Part shown: positions 26,601 through 38,600 of the stretch, in pieces
How the letters are laid out: the number at the start of each line of letters is the position of its first letter
Position numbering within the stretch: the stretch's first letter is position 1
Origin: Onchocerca volvulus
Lineage: Eukaryota > Nematoda > Chromadorea > Rhabditida > Onchocercidae
Length of the DNA stretch: 64,000 nt
Direction: 5' to 3'
Assembly (NCBI GenBank): GCA_000499405.2
Contig: HG738140.1
Coordinates: 434,001-498,000, forward strand
Translations under genes and position numbers: made by a program
Notes under the pieces: generated by a model
What the model was told of the DNA's origin: nothing
The model's input: the letters and a program-made list of their open reading frames with translations, nothing else
The model's database searches: none

Positions 26601-28521
26601 TGAAAATAAATAGGTTAAGAAAAAATGATTGCTCAGATATACAAAGGTTAGCATTGTTTGGTTTTGGGTGTGATTAAAATTGGCAAGCATCTGAAGTGTT
26701 AAGGATTACTTTGAGCGAAAATTCGCAAGATGAATGAACCGATATATGCGCTTGCGCATTTTGTATCACGTCCGTATCACGTTCTTGTCCCATTTTCAGA
26801 ATAGTTCGAGATGTTACATCAAACACATAACTGCGACCTACATCGTATTTCACATCCGATGATACACCTGAGATTAGTGAAGTTACAGAATCCAGCAGAT
26901 GAATTTTTAGTAATTAATTGCTAACACGAGAAAAATTGTTAGAGAAATTACTTAACTATAACAAATTTGCTTCCCTTTAACTGAATGTTATACAAGTTAT
27001 CAATATATTGGAACAATTATTTATATATTGAAACATTTTTATTTCCACTTTCGAATGAATTCATATACTCCCTGTCTTATTTACAAATTTTGCATAGAAA
27101 TATGAAATTTTAGATGAGAAAAATTGTTTAATTTTCTTGAATTTGGATGAAATTTTTGCATTAAATTCATTTCCCATATTATCTTCTTGTAATTCAATTA
27201 TTAAATCCCTTAGATTATTAAATTACGAATGCTGAATTTGGATAATCTAAGCAGAAAAATGTAAGGAAGATAATCTCCTAGCCGGATTCAAATCCGATAA
27301 TGAACTATATTTGATTAATTAAGAATTGCTAATAATCACTTATTTTTAACACTGGAAGTTTAAAATTCAAAATTACTCCCATGCTATTACTATAATTAAT
27401 TCTCACATATTTTCAGAGAGCATCTTTTCCATACTTGTGATATTAGCAGAGAGATAACGTTTTTCCTTTTATTACAATTATTTAAATTTTTTAAAATTTT
27501 ATTGCTTTTTATTATGTACAAGTAATCGGAGTTACTAATTTAGAATCTAATAGCAAATTTGTTTGCACAATTTATAATTTCTGACGGTAAGCGAAAGCCA
27601 TCGTTTTACTTTATCAGTTTTTGATGTACGATGAATAATATATGATAGAATGATGATATGATAAAATATGTTTGCTCCTTATCACCCACTATCACTTTGA
27701 TAGCAGTTAGTTCTGACTAAAAGTATTCGAAAATGTTTAAAAATAACGAACTAAAAATTTTCATCTTTACGGGTTGGTTTTGTTTTCACTTTTTTTTCTT
27801 TTCTTTTTTTTTTTTTTTTTTGTTTGAAGTTCATCTCAAATACAGGGCATTTTAAAGATTAAAATTGAAATTTAGAATCGTAACAGAAATACTAACAAAG
27901 AAATTGATAGAAAAAATCCATCAACTTTTTCTGCTTTTTTTTCAGCATAATTTTGTTTACTGTTCCAATTGTCAATGAATTATTCAGAAACATGAATTTT
28001 AAATCAGAAATATTTAATTGGAAACTGAGAAAAATCAGCAATTTCAGATTTTCAGCACAAATTTATACTCGTAATTTAGATGTACTCAAAACATTAAATT
28101 GTCACAACAAAGAAAATAGAAATACCTGTGCATGCTATGGCGCAAACATCTTTTGAAGTACCATCATATGCCACTAAAATGATATGACAACTCAATAGCA
28201 ATTATTTCAAACATTATCTTATTTAATAATCACCATGGTTGAAATTTTATTTTCATTTATAGAAAACTTTTTTCACGAAAACTTTGCTTATTCCTAATTT
28301 TTGATTAAGAGAAAAATTTTTAATTAAAAAAAAAGTCATTAACAGGTGTTTCCTTCATAAAGGTTGCAACAAAAATTATAATTCCAGTAGTTGCAATAAT
28401 GATGTTTATAAGTAGTATTCTAATAATTTCACTCAATAGTGTTTCACAAGAAGAATTTATGAAGAAAGCTACCTGTCCAAGTGATAATAGCTTGAAGAGG
28501 AAGCAACCATTCAAGGTGCAT
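3466..28521 (-). CDS. Apolipophorin-type large lipid transfer protein (vitellogenin-N/vWD), ~3,100 aa, multi-exon
   Basis: A secreted lipoprotein that should carry lipid in the pseudocoelomic fluid. It starts at ATG 28519-28521 with signal peptide MHLEWLLPLQAIITWTVA. Domains in order: lipoprotein N-terminal domain (WAVNIKRAIL, IYGDCPV); a furin-like site, residues 671-674; a long beta-rich and amphipathic middle; a vWD domain; a VWA-like tail ending SKYIRTI, with AATAAA directly after TAG. I resolved these exons, and the N-terminal ones keep frame: 28473-28521, 28126-28173, 26710-26867, 26020-26203, 25515-25675, 25178-25252, 24496-24741, 24147-24411, 23821-23969, 23526-23717, 23094-23202, 22708-22871, 22134-22237, 21547-21763. 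About thirty more follow. The length estimate comes from summing resolved and approximate exons. Length, processing site and vWD fit insect apolipophorin II/I better than nematode vitellogenins (about 1,600 aa). Borders between 8,600 and 14,600 are approximate. Confidence 0.92.
4498..4577 (-). other. Possible alternative 3' end (intronic stop and AATAAA)
   Basis: Exon 4514-4577 ends at a weak donor (GTCG then GTGACT). Read-through adds Asp and TAA (4506-4508), followed two bases later by AATAAA (4498-4503). Splicing instead joins GRKVVG in frame to MDAKQLLDES. The two outcomes would differ by about 100 C-terminal residues, including the Cys-rich tail. Confidence 0.45.
6016..7422 (-). other. 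von Willebrand factor type D domain exons
   Basis: Four exons (7217-7422, 6620-6886, 6286-6426, 6016-6142) encode a complete vWD domain. Diagnostic segments are YIINGDRFVTFDGRVFAF, ARCEYLLASD, the calcium-loop motif GLLGLNDNEPSND and the closing EHWAINGECR. A Cys-rich stretch follows (EEICSNGGKQQHC, VCLNAGIMIALPHEC). In insect apolipophorin and vitellogenin this domain sits near the C terminus and affects lipid loading and assembly. Confidence 0.9.
14969..15015. repeat. Inverted repeat / hairpin in lipoprotein-gene intron
   Basis: Arms AAATACATTTCGATT and AATCGAAATGTATTT are perfect complements over 15 bp, extendable to about 20 bp with one mismatch, around a 7-nt loop (GTCGATT). It lies in the intron between the exons ending near 14809 and starting at 15222. 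Confidence 0.8.
19457..21763 (-). other. Middle beta-sheet (DUF1943-like) region with predicted proprotein cleavage site
   Basis: Exons at 21547-21763, 21305-21430, 20767-20931, 20446-20645, 20073-20208, 19867-19965 and 19457-19696 encode about residues 635-1030. The start is acidic (ENMEEAEEELFGPDGY) and leads into HVFREKRFQSRYPKL, with a basic REKR motif. The rest has the alternating hydrophobic pattern of the lipid-cavity beta-sheet (ARGGVILLRAGHVASGVM; LQFLVNISVAAKIDGKLRL; KHYCSGDTLTKILG). The fold assignment is by family analogy. Confidence 0.72.
21646..21657 (-). other. Candidate furin cleavage motif REKR (apoLp-II/apoLp-I junction)
   Basis: The minus-strand codons CGA GAA AAG AGA give Arg-Glu-Lys-Arg at residues 671-674, counted from the resolved exons. 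This matches the R-X-K/R-R furin consensus. Insect apolipophorin precursors are cut by furin at about residue 720, just after the N-terminal lipid domain. The same relative position here, behind an acidic, exposed-looking segment, supports a two-chain mature protein. Confidence 0.65.
22134..28521 (-). other. Signal peptide and lipoprotein N-terminal (vitellogenin-N) domain exons
   Basis: Thirteen exons encode residues 1 to about 635. Two tiny exons (49 and 48 nt) give the secretion signal and the first cysteines (KDVCAIACTG). The beta-barrel follows (KYDVGRSYVFDVTSRT; CEFSLKLTRTSLRGMD; VCPHDGDPTWAVNIKRAILS) with the conserved Cys motif DIYGDCPV and LNACYREHDI. The alpha-helical superhelix is read from RIIDKLCRPDD-like, TMDSVAAFIERVP, IGNIGHEEHS and IAAIDALRRKPC segments. 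In known family members this region forms the lipid-pocket wall and binds the transfer protein and receptors. An acceptor-like CTCTTCCAG lies 18 bases before the ATG. Confidence 0.88.
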
Positions 28522-28529
28522 CACTGTTT

Positions 28530-28547
28530 GATAACTGTCTGGAAGAG
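28530..28547 (-). promoter_or_regulatory. Candidate trans-splice (or 5' UTR) acceptor for the lipoprotein gene
   Basis: Minus-strand reading CTGCTCTTCCAG then ACAGTTATCAAACAGTG precedes the ATG, with the AG at about 28539-28540, some 18 bases upstream. The position suits a spliced-leader acceptor. Confidence 0.45.
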
Positions 28548-29446
28548 CAGTGATAATGACTGAGCTCTTTTAACCATCATTTGATAATATTTTAGTATCA
28601 CTAGTAGCTGTTCAATGTGACTGGGAACACATTATTGAAATATTTCAATGATCAACTGACAATGATAATGAAAATTATTTTTTTTATTTTTTAGCATTAT
28701 TTTTGAATCTCTTCTAGAACGATGAAAATCGGACAACATCATACAGATGGAGGATGGATTTTCAAAAAGTCAAAAATATTTTCATGCAAAGAATAATTGA
28801 TTGACATTGAAAAAAATATGTAATTAACTATTTAATTGGAAAAAATTTTTGAAAATAACTTACAATATACTAAAGTAAATTTCATTTAACACTTCACTTC
28901 ATCAAATCTTATAACTTACAAATTATAACTCACTGCTTGATGCTGAATGCACGAATCATGTAAGTATGGACGTGTAAAATGCAAAATGTAGAACGTGTGT
29001 AATTCTAACATATAAATTCGTTTCTTGTATTCAATATATTTTTAAAAACAAGCATACTTCATCTATCAAATTCTCTTTCATATTTTATCTCCCATCTTTC
29101 AATGCCGAATTATTTCATTTCTCAACCTGCAAATGACTTCAGAATCCTTATGCGCCAAACATACGTTATAGATATATGGACAGAACAAGGATTTATTTAT
29201 AATGTACATTTCTGTTTATGACATTGACGCGCTGGGATTCAATTTTTTCATGACAATTTCATGAGAAATTGCATAGCGCAATTGTGCTTGAAATAAACCA
29301 AAGTTATGAAAATGCCGTGGGAGGTGATATGATGGAAAGGGGGTGGGTTTTACATCATTTTCCTTGGGAATATGTTTTAGTAAGATGATGATTGGGATAC
29401 TGGTGGCTTGATTTTACTCTTTGAAGGTATTGCGTGAAATACGTGT

Positions 29447-29504
29447 GATCTTTGGGGATAATTCGTAGGCCGTAGGATCTTTGGGGATAATTCGTAGGGA
29501 TAAT
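29447..29504. repeat. 29-bp tandem duplication in divergent promoter
   Basis: GATCTTTGGGGATAATTCGT plus AGGCCGTAG is followed directly by GATCTTTGGGGATAATTCGT plus AGGGATAAT. The shared 23 bases are identical, so the duplication is recent. It begins 104-161 bp before the xrn-1 ATG. Confidence 0.85.
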
Positions 29505-29589
29505 TTTCGTATGACTTTTGTGATAGATATTTGCTAAATTAGATAAGAGGTGTTGTTATAATATGACAGATATTAATTAATATATTATT

Positions 29590-29607
29590 CAAAATTTACA
29601 GTTGAAA
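29590..29607 (+). promoter_or_regulatory. Candidate SL trans-splice acceptor of xrn-1
   Basis: CAAAATTTACAG ends at 29601, followed by TTGAAA and then the ATG at 29608. An acceptor only six bases before a start codon, with no upstream exon needed, is the usual picture for spliced-leader addition in nematodes. Confidence 0.6.
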
Positions 29608-32600
29608 ATGGGTGTTCCAAAGTTTTATCGATGGATTAGCGAGCGTTATCCATGCTTAAGTGAAGTGATTCGGGATGAACAGGTTGGTTTTCATGTGCGC
29701 ATTATCTAAAAGATTATCGAATAAAAATTCACTTCGAGGATACTATTCGTATCTTTTTTCGGAAACTTCCAACAAACTTCGAAAATAGTTCTGAATACTG
29801 ATTGTATAGACAAGAAAATGGGAATTATGGCTTCTCGATGATCAGTTGAACAAAGTAATATGTAATAACTTTTGGTCTTAACAGTTATTAAATTACTTGC
29901 TTTTCTAGACATGCTCCCAAAAATTCCATGCATCTGACTACGAAGCCATTAATATTTACTGTCAGGCTGGTAGTTTAGTGCACGGAATTCTTGAGAGCTT
30001 ATGAATTAACTAATCTTTGTTATTGCTGTAGTATAAATAGAAGTATGGGATATAAGCTTATTACCATGGTATTTTAAATTTTTATTTTTAAGCAGACTGC
30101 TGAATAACAGTTTTGCAAAATGAAAGAAACCTTGGATAATTTTTGGGTAATTCCAGATTCCGGAATTTGATAATTTGTATTTGGATATGAATGGTATAAT
30201 ACATAGCTGTTCTCATCCGGACGATGAAAATGTTTCATTCCGAATTTCCGAAGAGCAGATATTTCGTGATATTTTCAATTATATTGATGTATGTGAAACT
30301 ATATGATTTACTGTTTAAATTTTTTTTTTTTTTTTTTTTTTTTGCAAAACAAATGAGTTACTGATATTTACGATTTTTATTTATGGCTTATTTCAGTTTC
30401 TTTTTGGCATAATTAAGCCAAAAAGAGTATTTTTCATGGCTATCGATGGCGTGGCACCACGTGCTAAGATGAACCAGCAGAGGGCGCGACGCTTTATGTT
30501 TGTATTTATTTCATATTTTTTTTTAAAATTTCCTCTATATTACTGTTAAAATATTATATATAAATATCTTCTGCTGATTCATCTCTTCTTATAATTACAT
30601 TTTATATTCATTATTCAAACAGTAGAAATAGCTTTTAGATTTTTCTGCTTCAGGACTGAATTATTCCAAACTTTATGAGTTTAGTTCTCATACTTACGTA
30701 AAATGCAACTATAAGAATTATAACATAATTGCTATATCCTTTCTTTCCTCAAGATAATGGTGAGGGAGGAAAGATTAAAATGAATTACTTTTTTTTTATC
30801 TTTGAAGGTCCGCGAAAAACGCAGAAGAAGCTCTAAATAAAGCAAGGAAGAAAGGAATACAAATTCCGGATGAGAAACCATTTGATTCGAATTGCATTAC
30901 CCCAGGTTACATAATGGCATATTGTCTGATATTATGATATTAGGGGCGAGTTCAAATTTCTGATAGTTTTAATGCTATAGTATGCTCTACTTTAAAAAGA
31001 TCTAATCTTCATTTTTCTTTCTGAAATATTCCACAGTTAAACATCAGCTTTAATTGATGGCAGTGCAGTGAATGAAAAGTCATCGTAAAATCTTTCGAAA
31101 TTTTCAACATAACAAGGATTATCCGCGTATAAATGAAGAATATAACAATGGATAATCTCCGCATATTGATGGAGAGCCATTAGAATAACATTTGAGAATC
31201 CACACAATAATATTTTTCATTTGATTAATGAAATTAGATTGATTAAGGTACTCAATTTATGGCTCGTCTCCATGAACAATTACAATATTTTGTACAGATG
31301 AAAATTACTACAGACAGTTGTTGGCAAGGATTACGGATATATCTTTCTGGCCACAATGTTAGTTATGCTTGATATATATATATATTTTATCACAGTAGTA
31401 CTGAAGAAGCGCAATCCCAAACTGAATCTTTTTACTCAGAATTCAAAGCAAGTATTTTAATTTCTGATTAGCCGAAGTTTATTGTCGGCTTCCCGCGAGT
31501 GTGATAATTTAATGTAGATTTCATCGAATTGGTATCTTTTATGTTATTTTTTATGAAGTCCTCTATATTTTGCAGTGTCCTGGAGAAGGTGAACATAAAA
31601 TAATGGATTTTATACGTAGTGAAAGAAGTCGTTCTGATTACGATATTAACACAAGACATTGTCTGTATGGTCTTGATGCAGATTTGGTAAGTTTCTCTCA
31701 TGTTTTTGATGACCCTCTATTATGAAGAGCTGATAGAAGTAATTATAATCTTTAATGTTATAATTAGATAATGCTGGGGATGTGTTCACATGAGCCTCAT
31801 TTTGCTTTATTGCGAGAAGAAGTGAAATTTGGACGGCAAAGGCATCGTAACGGAAAACATAGGTCAGTTTTGCGCTTCATATTCATTAGTTAGAAAAATT
31901 ATAATATGTGACTATTAGATAACAATCAGTTCTGATTTGGAAGAAATTAAAATTTTCTGTTGCTAATGATTAAAAGTTTCTAGTTCTTTTCATAGAATTT
32001 TTCAGCTATTTTTATGTTTTCCGGATTATACTGAATAAAATTCTTTTCATTTTGTTTATTGGGAATTCAACTGTGGTATCTAAAAGTTTCGAATTAGGAT
32101 CAAGGAATAAGTTTGATGAAATTTTGTCATCAAATTTCATCTGAAATTTCAGAATGGAAGTGAATGAAATAACATTTCATTTATTGCATCTTTCTTTGCT
32201 CCGGGAATATCTTTCATGGGAATTTCATTCATTAAAGGTGATTTTTTTGTCTTTAGCGTTCCTACTTTTGCAGAACTTTTTTTTAAATTTTTTTAAAAAT
32301 CTTGCACAGTTTGAAAATTTGATGAAACATTGTTTCAAATTTTGGGAAAAACTACCATTTGATTACGATCTGGAATCGGTGATTGACGATTGGGTGCTTA
32401 TGGGTTTTCTCATTGGCAATGATTTTATACCTCATCTCCCTCATGTTCATATACATGAAGATGCTTTACCGCTTCTTTACGCTACCTATAATGAAGTGTT
32501 ACCTCAGTTAGACGGTGAGCGTATTTTCATTCCATTAATTTTATTATAAATTGTCAAGCTAGTAATTTTAAAAAAAGAAAAAAAAAGAAAACGAATGTAT

Positions 32601-35600
32601 TCATTAACTGCTAATAATAAAAAAATGATTGCGAATTGGCTATACTGATTGTGTTCTAATGATTTTAATAACAACGCATTAACACTTTTTAGGTTATATC
32701 AATGAAGCGGGTATTTTAAATTTGAAACGTTTTGAAGTTTTTTTGAAAATTTTTGCAAAGAATGATAGAAAAAATTTCATCGAACAAATGGATGATGAAG
32801 CGTATCTTAATTCGAAAAGAACATCGAATGCTTGGAAGAATAGTGCTTTTACTTTTCGGCAAAATTGTGTTTGTTTTTCTTTTTTTTTTTTTTTTTTTAA
32901 ATAAAATTTTGATATTTTCGAGTTTAGGATTAGGATCTTTCGGTTTTTATTGTTTGATATTTTTATTGTGAAGTTGAATAGAGAATTTGATTAATCATCA
33001 AATAGAATTTTCATTTTTTCAATAGTTATTCTTCAGCATTTGGATATTTCAGGATGAAAATTTACAACCGTTCGATCTTTCTGATATTGAAAAAGTTGAA
33101 AGTACTGAAAAAGATTCTCATAAAGGAGCATTTGATTCGGATAGTAATAGTTCTGAAGAATGTATAGAAAGTGTTAGTTCAAGAAATCTGACTGCTGTTG
33201 AGACATTATCTCGTAAGTTCTTGAATATTTGGGAGCGAAAAGTTTATTGGTTGATTGTTTTGCTGCTGAGTTTCAAAAATAGTTTTATCTAGATGGATAT
33301 TTTGGTCTGGACAAAAATTCAGATAACGATTCGTCAACTGCTGTATTAGATGACGAAAGCTATGAAAATGATTGTGATGTAAGTTTAAAATTACTAGCAT
33401 TTAATCAATATGACTTCTTTATTCTATTTTACACTGTTGATTATGCCATAAGCCATGGGATATTTCTATAAATTATTCTTAAATCACTTTTATTGCAGAT
33501 ATCTTGGACTCCAGTAGTCAATCGAGCCTTTAAGAATCACAAACGTGACTATTATAACGATAAGATGAAGTATAGCAACATAAGTAAGGAAGAACTGCGT
33601 GAACAGGCTGAAGGATACATTCGTGCAATTCAATGGAATTTACATTACTATTATCATGGATGTTGTAGCTGGAGCTGGTACATATTTTTCGGAAAATTAT
33701 ACTTTTCAAATAAATTCAAATTTGATTTGGTATGAGTTCTTTTTTATTTTGTTTTGTTTCCAGGTTTTATCCACATCATTATGCTCCTTATATATCCGAT
33801 GTTTCTGATTTCGCCGAAATGAAACTGAATTTTGAATTGAATGAACCATTCAAGCCATTTGAGCAGTTGTTGGCTGTATTGCCTGCAGCTAGTGCCGATT
33901 GTTTGCCACCTCCTTATCGAGTAATAAATTTAGAATTGTTTTTCAGAATTACTTGAAAAATATCATTTTATCAGTAATTTCATTTCTAATCATATAAAGT
34001 TAGACGTATATATCGTATATGTCCACCGCAAGATGTAATTTCAATCTTTTCATGAAAATTTTAACAGCGGGAATAGTGATTCGTATTTTTATTTATATAT
34101 TCATAAATTTACAATCCAGGAACTTATGAGTGACCCAAAAAGTCCAATCATTGACTTTTATCCGGATCAATTCGACACTGATTTGAATGGCAAAAAAAAT
34201 GATTGGGAAGCAGTTGTTTTGATACCATTCATTAAGGAAGATCGTCTTCTGCAAGCCATTGCTGTCAAAGACCCTTTATTAACCGATGAGGTAATTTCTT
34301 GTTTTTTTTTTTTTGAGTCGTTATTTTGCAGTTAAAATTTGATTTTTTTGGATGTATGGATGAATTAAATATTTAAAGGAACGACAGAGAAACGTACATG
34401 GTCCTCATCTACTATTTAGTTATGACCCTACATCATCACATATTTTGAAATCTACGTTTCCGGGCATTTTTCCTGATATTCAAGAATGCACTGCGAAGTG
34501 AGTGGTACTTATTCATTTTGTTGCGCATATAATTTAAGATGAGTTTTTGAAATATTCAGATTTTTCGATCCTTATTTGAAGTTTTTTCTTTGTTTTTTCA
34601 CAAATGAATTATTTTAGAGTAGAAAAAGTAGAAATGAATCACTTTCGTATATCACGTGATCAAATAGTGCATGGCCTGTTACCTGGAGTCAAGCTGGATG
34701 TTGTATTTCCTGGCTTTCCCACAATGAAATACATACCCCATATTGCTGAGCTTCAATTTGCGGATATCAAAGTCTTTCAACAACCATCTAAAAAGCAATC
34801 GATGATTCTTAAAATTACAAACAGACCAGAATTTGAAAAGGCTGGTTTTATAAATTCGTGTGATGGATTTTCCCGATTGAATTTGAAATAGCATCAGGCT
34901 AGACTGTGTCGAAGCATCTCAAATACATATTTTAGAAATGTTAAGCAAGTTGAAAAGATATTCACTTTTTGTTGGATAATTAAATTTGGATAAAACTAGT
35001 GGTGATAACCAAAGGAACACAAAAATGATCACAGATTTATGTGAAATGAAAACGACGTAGAATAGCTGTACTCGGCATTTGACCTCATTGCAGTAATGAT
35101 CGCTAATTATTGACCAAAGAGTCTTAATGTTTCACATTTGTAAATATTTGAACGGATATTAGATATGAATGAACAACTGTAGACGCTAAATTTGAACAAA
35201 ATTTTACAGGACATGCTGGAGGTAGCATTTGATTTAATTGGAACAGAAGTACATGTGAATTGGCCTGTGCTTCAGAAAGCTTTTGTGCAAGAACTATGGA
35301 CTTCTCAAAAAAAGTTTATTTTTTAAATTTATGTCGCTCGTTAGCTTAGTCGGAAGAGGAATTAAACAAAGTGGTTTGGTGCTAGTTTTGCGAATCTCTT
35401 ACAGAAGCCCATAAAATTATCGTGGGAGGTATGCTATACTGAATGAGCAAGCCATCTTGATGGTCGCGATTATAAATACAGTTCTTTTTCAGATACAGCA
35501 AAACTTCTGAGGAAGAAATTATTTGCGACATTCTTTCGGAAGAAGAACAAGATATGTACAGTAGTTATGTCAGTATAACTCGGAAAAAGTTAGCTTTTAA

Positions 35601-38600
35601 AACACTTGTTCTTAATCTTCTATGTCGTCATGCTGATTTGGCGAAATATTCAAACTTTTAAACATGCCATCATGGATTCTTCAAGTTTGATTCCGTCGTA
35701 TTTGATTATATACAATCAGAATTTCCACTTCCATTTCTTTTTTTCTTTTTTTAGTGAATTCGAAAGGAAAGGTATTGATGCTGGTGAACAGAAAGGTTTG
35801 GTTTTAGTTCGAACAATGCAAGGAATGCGAAAATGTTTCGAAGAGCAACAAGTGATAATTAAGCGATCTTATGCTGATATCAGCAATACAATTCCCATAT
35901 CATTGTCCCTTGTCGTACAGGTCAATTTGTTGTTAATATTATATTCGTTTTATTGTATTCGATAGTAATTTGAACGGCGCAGTATCAATATGAATTTGTG
36001 AAAACGAGATAGACTACGAAATTCTTAGAAGTAATATGAGATGTATCCATCGTAATTTGAGACAAATCAGTAACTCATATAAGTAGCGATTGTAGTAGAG
36101 ATATTCTGATTTCTCAATTGTTCACTTCAGAATGCAGTGGAGGATTGGGATTCTGCTTGTTCTCTTGAGGATGTATATCCAATTAATGCTCAAGTCTTCA
36201 TTTCTTCCGTTGAGAGTAAATATTATGGTTTTTCTGGTTTTATCAAGGAAAATCATCTGGCAACAAAAGGTAGAGTACTTTTGCTCTCTGAGAATGAACA
36301 TTCATTTCTAATCTAGTTTATGAATCAGTATTTGTCACTGAAAAATTCGTTATTTTCATTATAGGGACACTTATTGTTTCGTGTAAAATTTCATCAGCTG
36401 CGGATGTAAACTTCTACGATGTTATAGCGAATTATGACAGTTATTCTTTGAAATGGTATAGCGTTTATGAAGTAGCAAGATTTTTGCATAGTAAGTTTAA
36501 AGTTTTTTTTCTCTAGGAAAATGAACTTTTTCAAGATAGTAAGTTTAAGGTTTTTTTTCTCTAGGAAAATGAACTTTTTCAAGTTTTTTTTAATGTCATT
36601 ATTTGATGTTTGCTCGACCCTTTTTTTTTTCTGCATTTTGCTTGGTTTCAATTAAAAAAGAAGTTTTATAGCCACTGTTGATGTTGTTAGTCGTATAAGT
36701 GGTTGTGTTTACATTTTATTGGATGATTATAATTCGGTATCATCAAGGAATACTCCGCCGAATAAAGTCAATATTGGTCTTGGATTGAAATTCACAAAAA
36801 GAAACCAAATTGTTTGTTTCCTTCTTTCTGTATCAAAATATTTTAAAATTTAAATATATTTGCTGTTAGTTTTTGGATTTCAATCTTATTTGGAATAACT
36901 GGATAATTTAGAAAAAAAAAAATTGCATGATTGATTTTCTTCAAAATGAATAAAGCTATTTCAGATGCCGGATTTCACACATCGTTCTTCGGAGGGATAT
37001 TGGTTATATTCGTCAAGAGCATTCGATATAATTCGAAATTACAAAATGAAGTATTGAGAAAATCAGAGAAAAACAAAATAATTTGAATTTAAATTAAAGT
37101 TACTATAATTAATATTAATGCGTTTCGATCTATCCTTTGGTGCTTAATGCATCATAGTAGGATCTTCATGAGAATAATGATTGATTTTTTTTGTATTATC
37201 TTCTTTGTTTCTATAGCGAGAATCTGCAGGTATCCCGGAGTATTCAGACATCTTGAAAAACTGGATAGTTTTCAAGGACATATTCTTATCAAACAAATAT
37301 TCCCAGAATTTAAGGAAGAAGAATTAAATACAAAAGTTAAAGGTAAATTCATCGTGAAAATTCTACTTATCATAATTCAAATATGCTTCCTCAGAATTTT
37401 GCATATAATTTTATTACAGCTTGTCACTAATAATTATTATTAGGTGACATTAAACAGAGGAATGCCATTATGTTATCTTTTTATGTTTTTCTTAATTCAT
37501 CGTAAAATTCAAAGGTTACAATGTTGATGTGTCCTTGATTCCTCGTTTGCATTATTTTCCTTTTTCATGCATGCTATTCGAATTTCAGAGTGGTTTTTAT
37601 AATACTCAAAGGAAAAACTAATGAACTAATCAGTGTAATATGCTTCAGAATTGAAAGAGTTTTTACACACTATTGTGCCAAACGATGCTCTAGAATCAGC
37701 TGATGATACTTTTGTGGACTCTGGCATTTTAAAGGAACTCGAAAAACGAGTACAGATCGTTATTTCCAAAAACACATCAAAACAAACTTGTAAACGACTT
37801 GCGGTAAAGCCCCGTGCTATTTTTATGGTACTTTACTTTATATGGGATCAATGAAATCATTGTTGACGAAAATATTGCGTAAATATTGCAAAGGATATGT
37901 AAGAACATGATGAAACATCTGTATTATTAAAATAGTAATATTCTTCAACTTTTTTTTTAGTTCTCAAAAATAAAATTAGTTTAGACGGAATTGTGTAAAG
38001 GAGAGATTATGCCAGATCCAAAAGCTGAATTTCGTTTATTGGATCGAGTCATTTGTGTCAAAAAACTCCGCACAGCTCCATTCGGCGAATTTGGTACTGT
38101 TATTGGACTACTTAACACACGATCGGGAAAGAAAATCGATGTATTATTTGATAAACCGTTTTTTGGGGGCCGGATTATGCGGTTAGTTCCTTAACTTTTT
38201 TTTGAGAAATATTCGATCTAGAATTTACTTCATAGAGCTGGAGTTACATATGAGTAGAATATGTTTATAATTTGGGCCCAACAAAGATGGCAATACTGTT
38301 GTTCAACGAAGGCCAGGTAGGATGTACTAATGAGCCATTTAATCAGTTGAATAATTTAAAAATGTGTATGAGATTTGCATCATGAGAATCTCGACGTATT
38401 GATGCATGACTATATTAAAGCTGTAATAACGTCATCATATAAACATATTCATTCATCATGCATTTCTTATAATGATTTTTTTTTTTTTATTTATAAGATT
38501 ATTGAGACAATACTGCTTTCCAGATAATATTGCTTTTTAGAAGTGACAAGCCAAGCGGAGCTCGATTGTCGATGTCTTCACTGATTAATTTAACGCATGG

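Larger units (their letters stand above)
28522..29607. promoter_or_regulatory. Divergent promoter region between the lipoprotein gene and xrn-1
   Basis: About 1.1 kb separates the two start codons, which point away from each other, so both promoters should lie here or in upstream outrons. It contains a 29-bp tandem duplication (29447-29504) and AT-rich stretches. I see no coding exon and no clear TATA or initiator that I would defend. Confidence 0.55.

Noticed and set aside
34845..34891. XRN1 ending at TAG 34889-34891 (FSRLNLK)
   Set aside because: The frame leaves XRN1 similarity exactly at a donor (GCTG then GTTTTA), and the following exons restore the conserved XRN1 sequence in phase.
35405..35428. 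A 24-nt micro-exon (KPIKLSWE) in xrn-1
   Set aside because: Its phase does not fit the flanking exons, whereas 35226-35313 joined directly to 35493-35588 keeps the frame.
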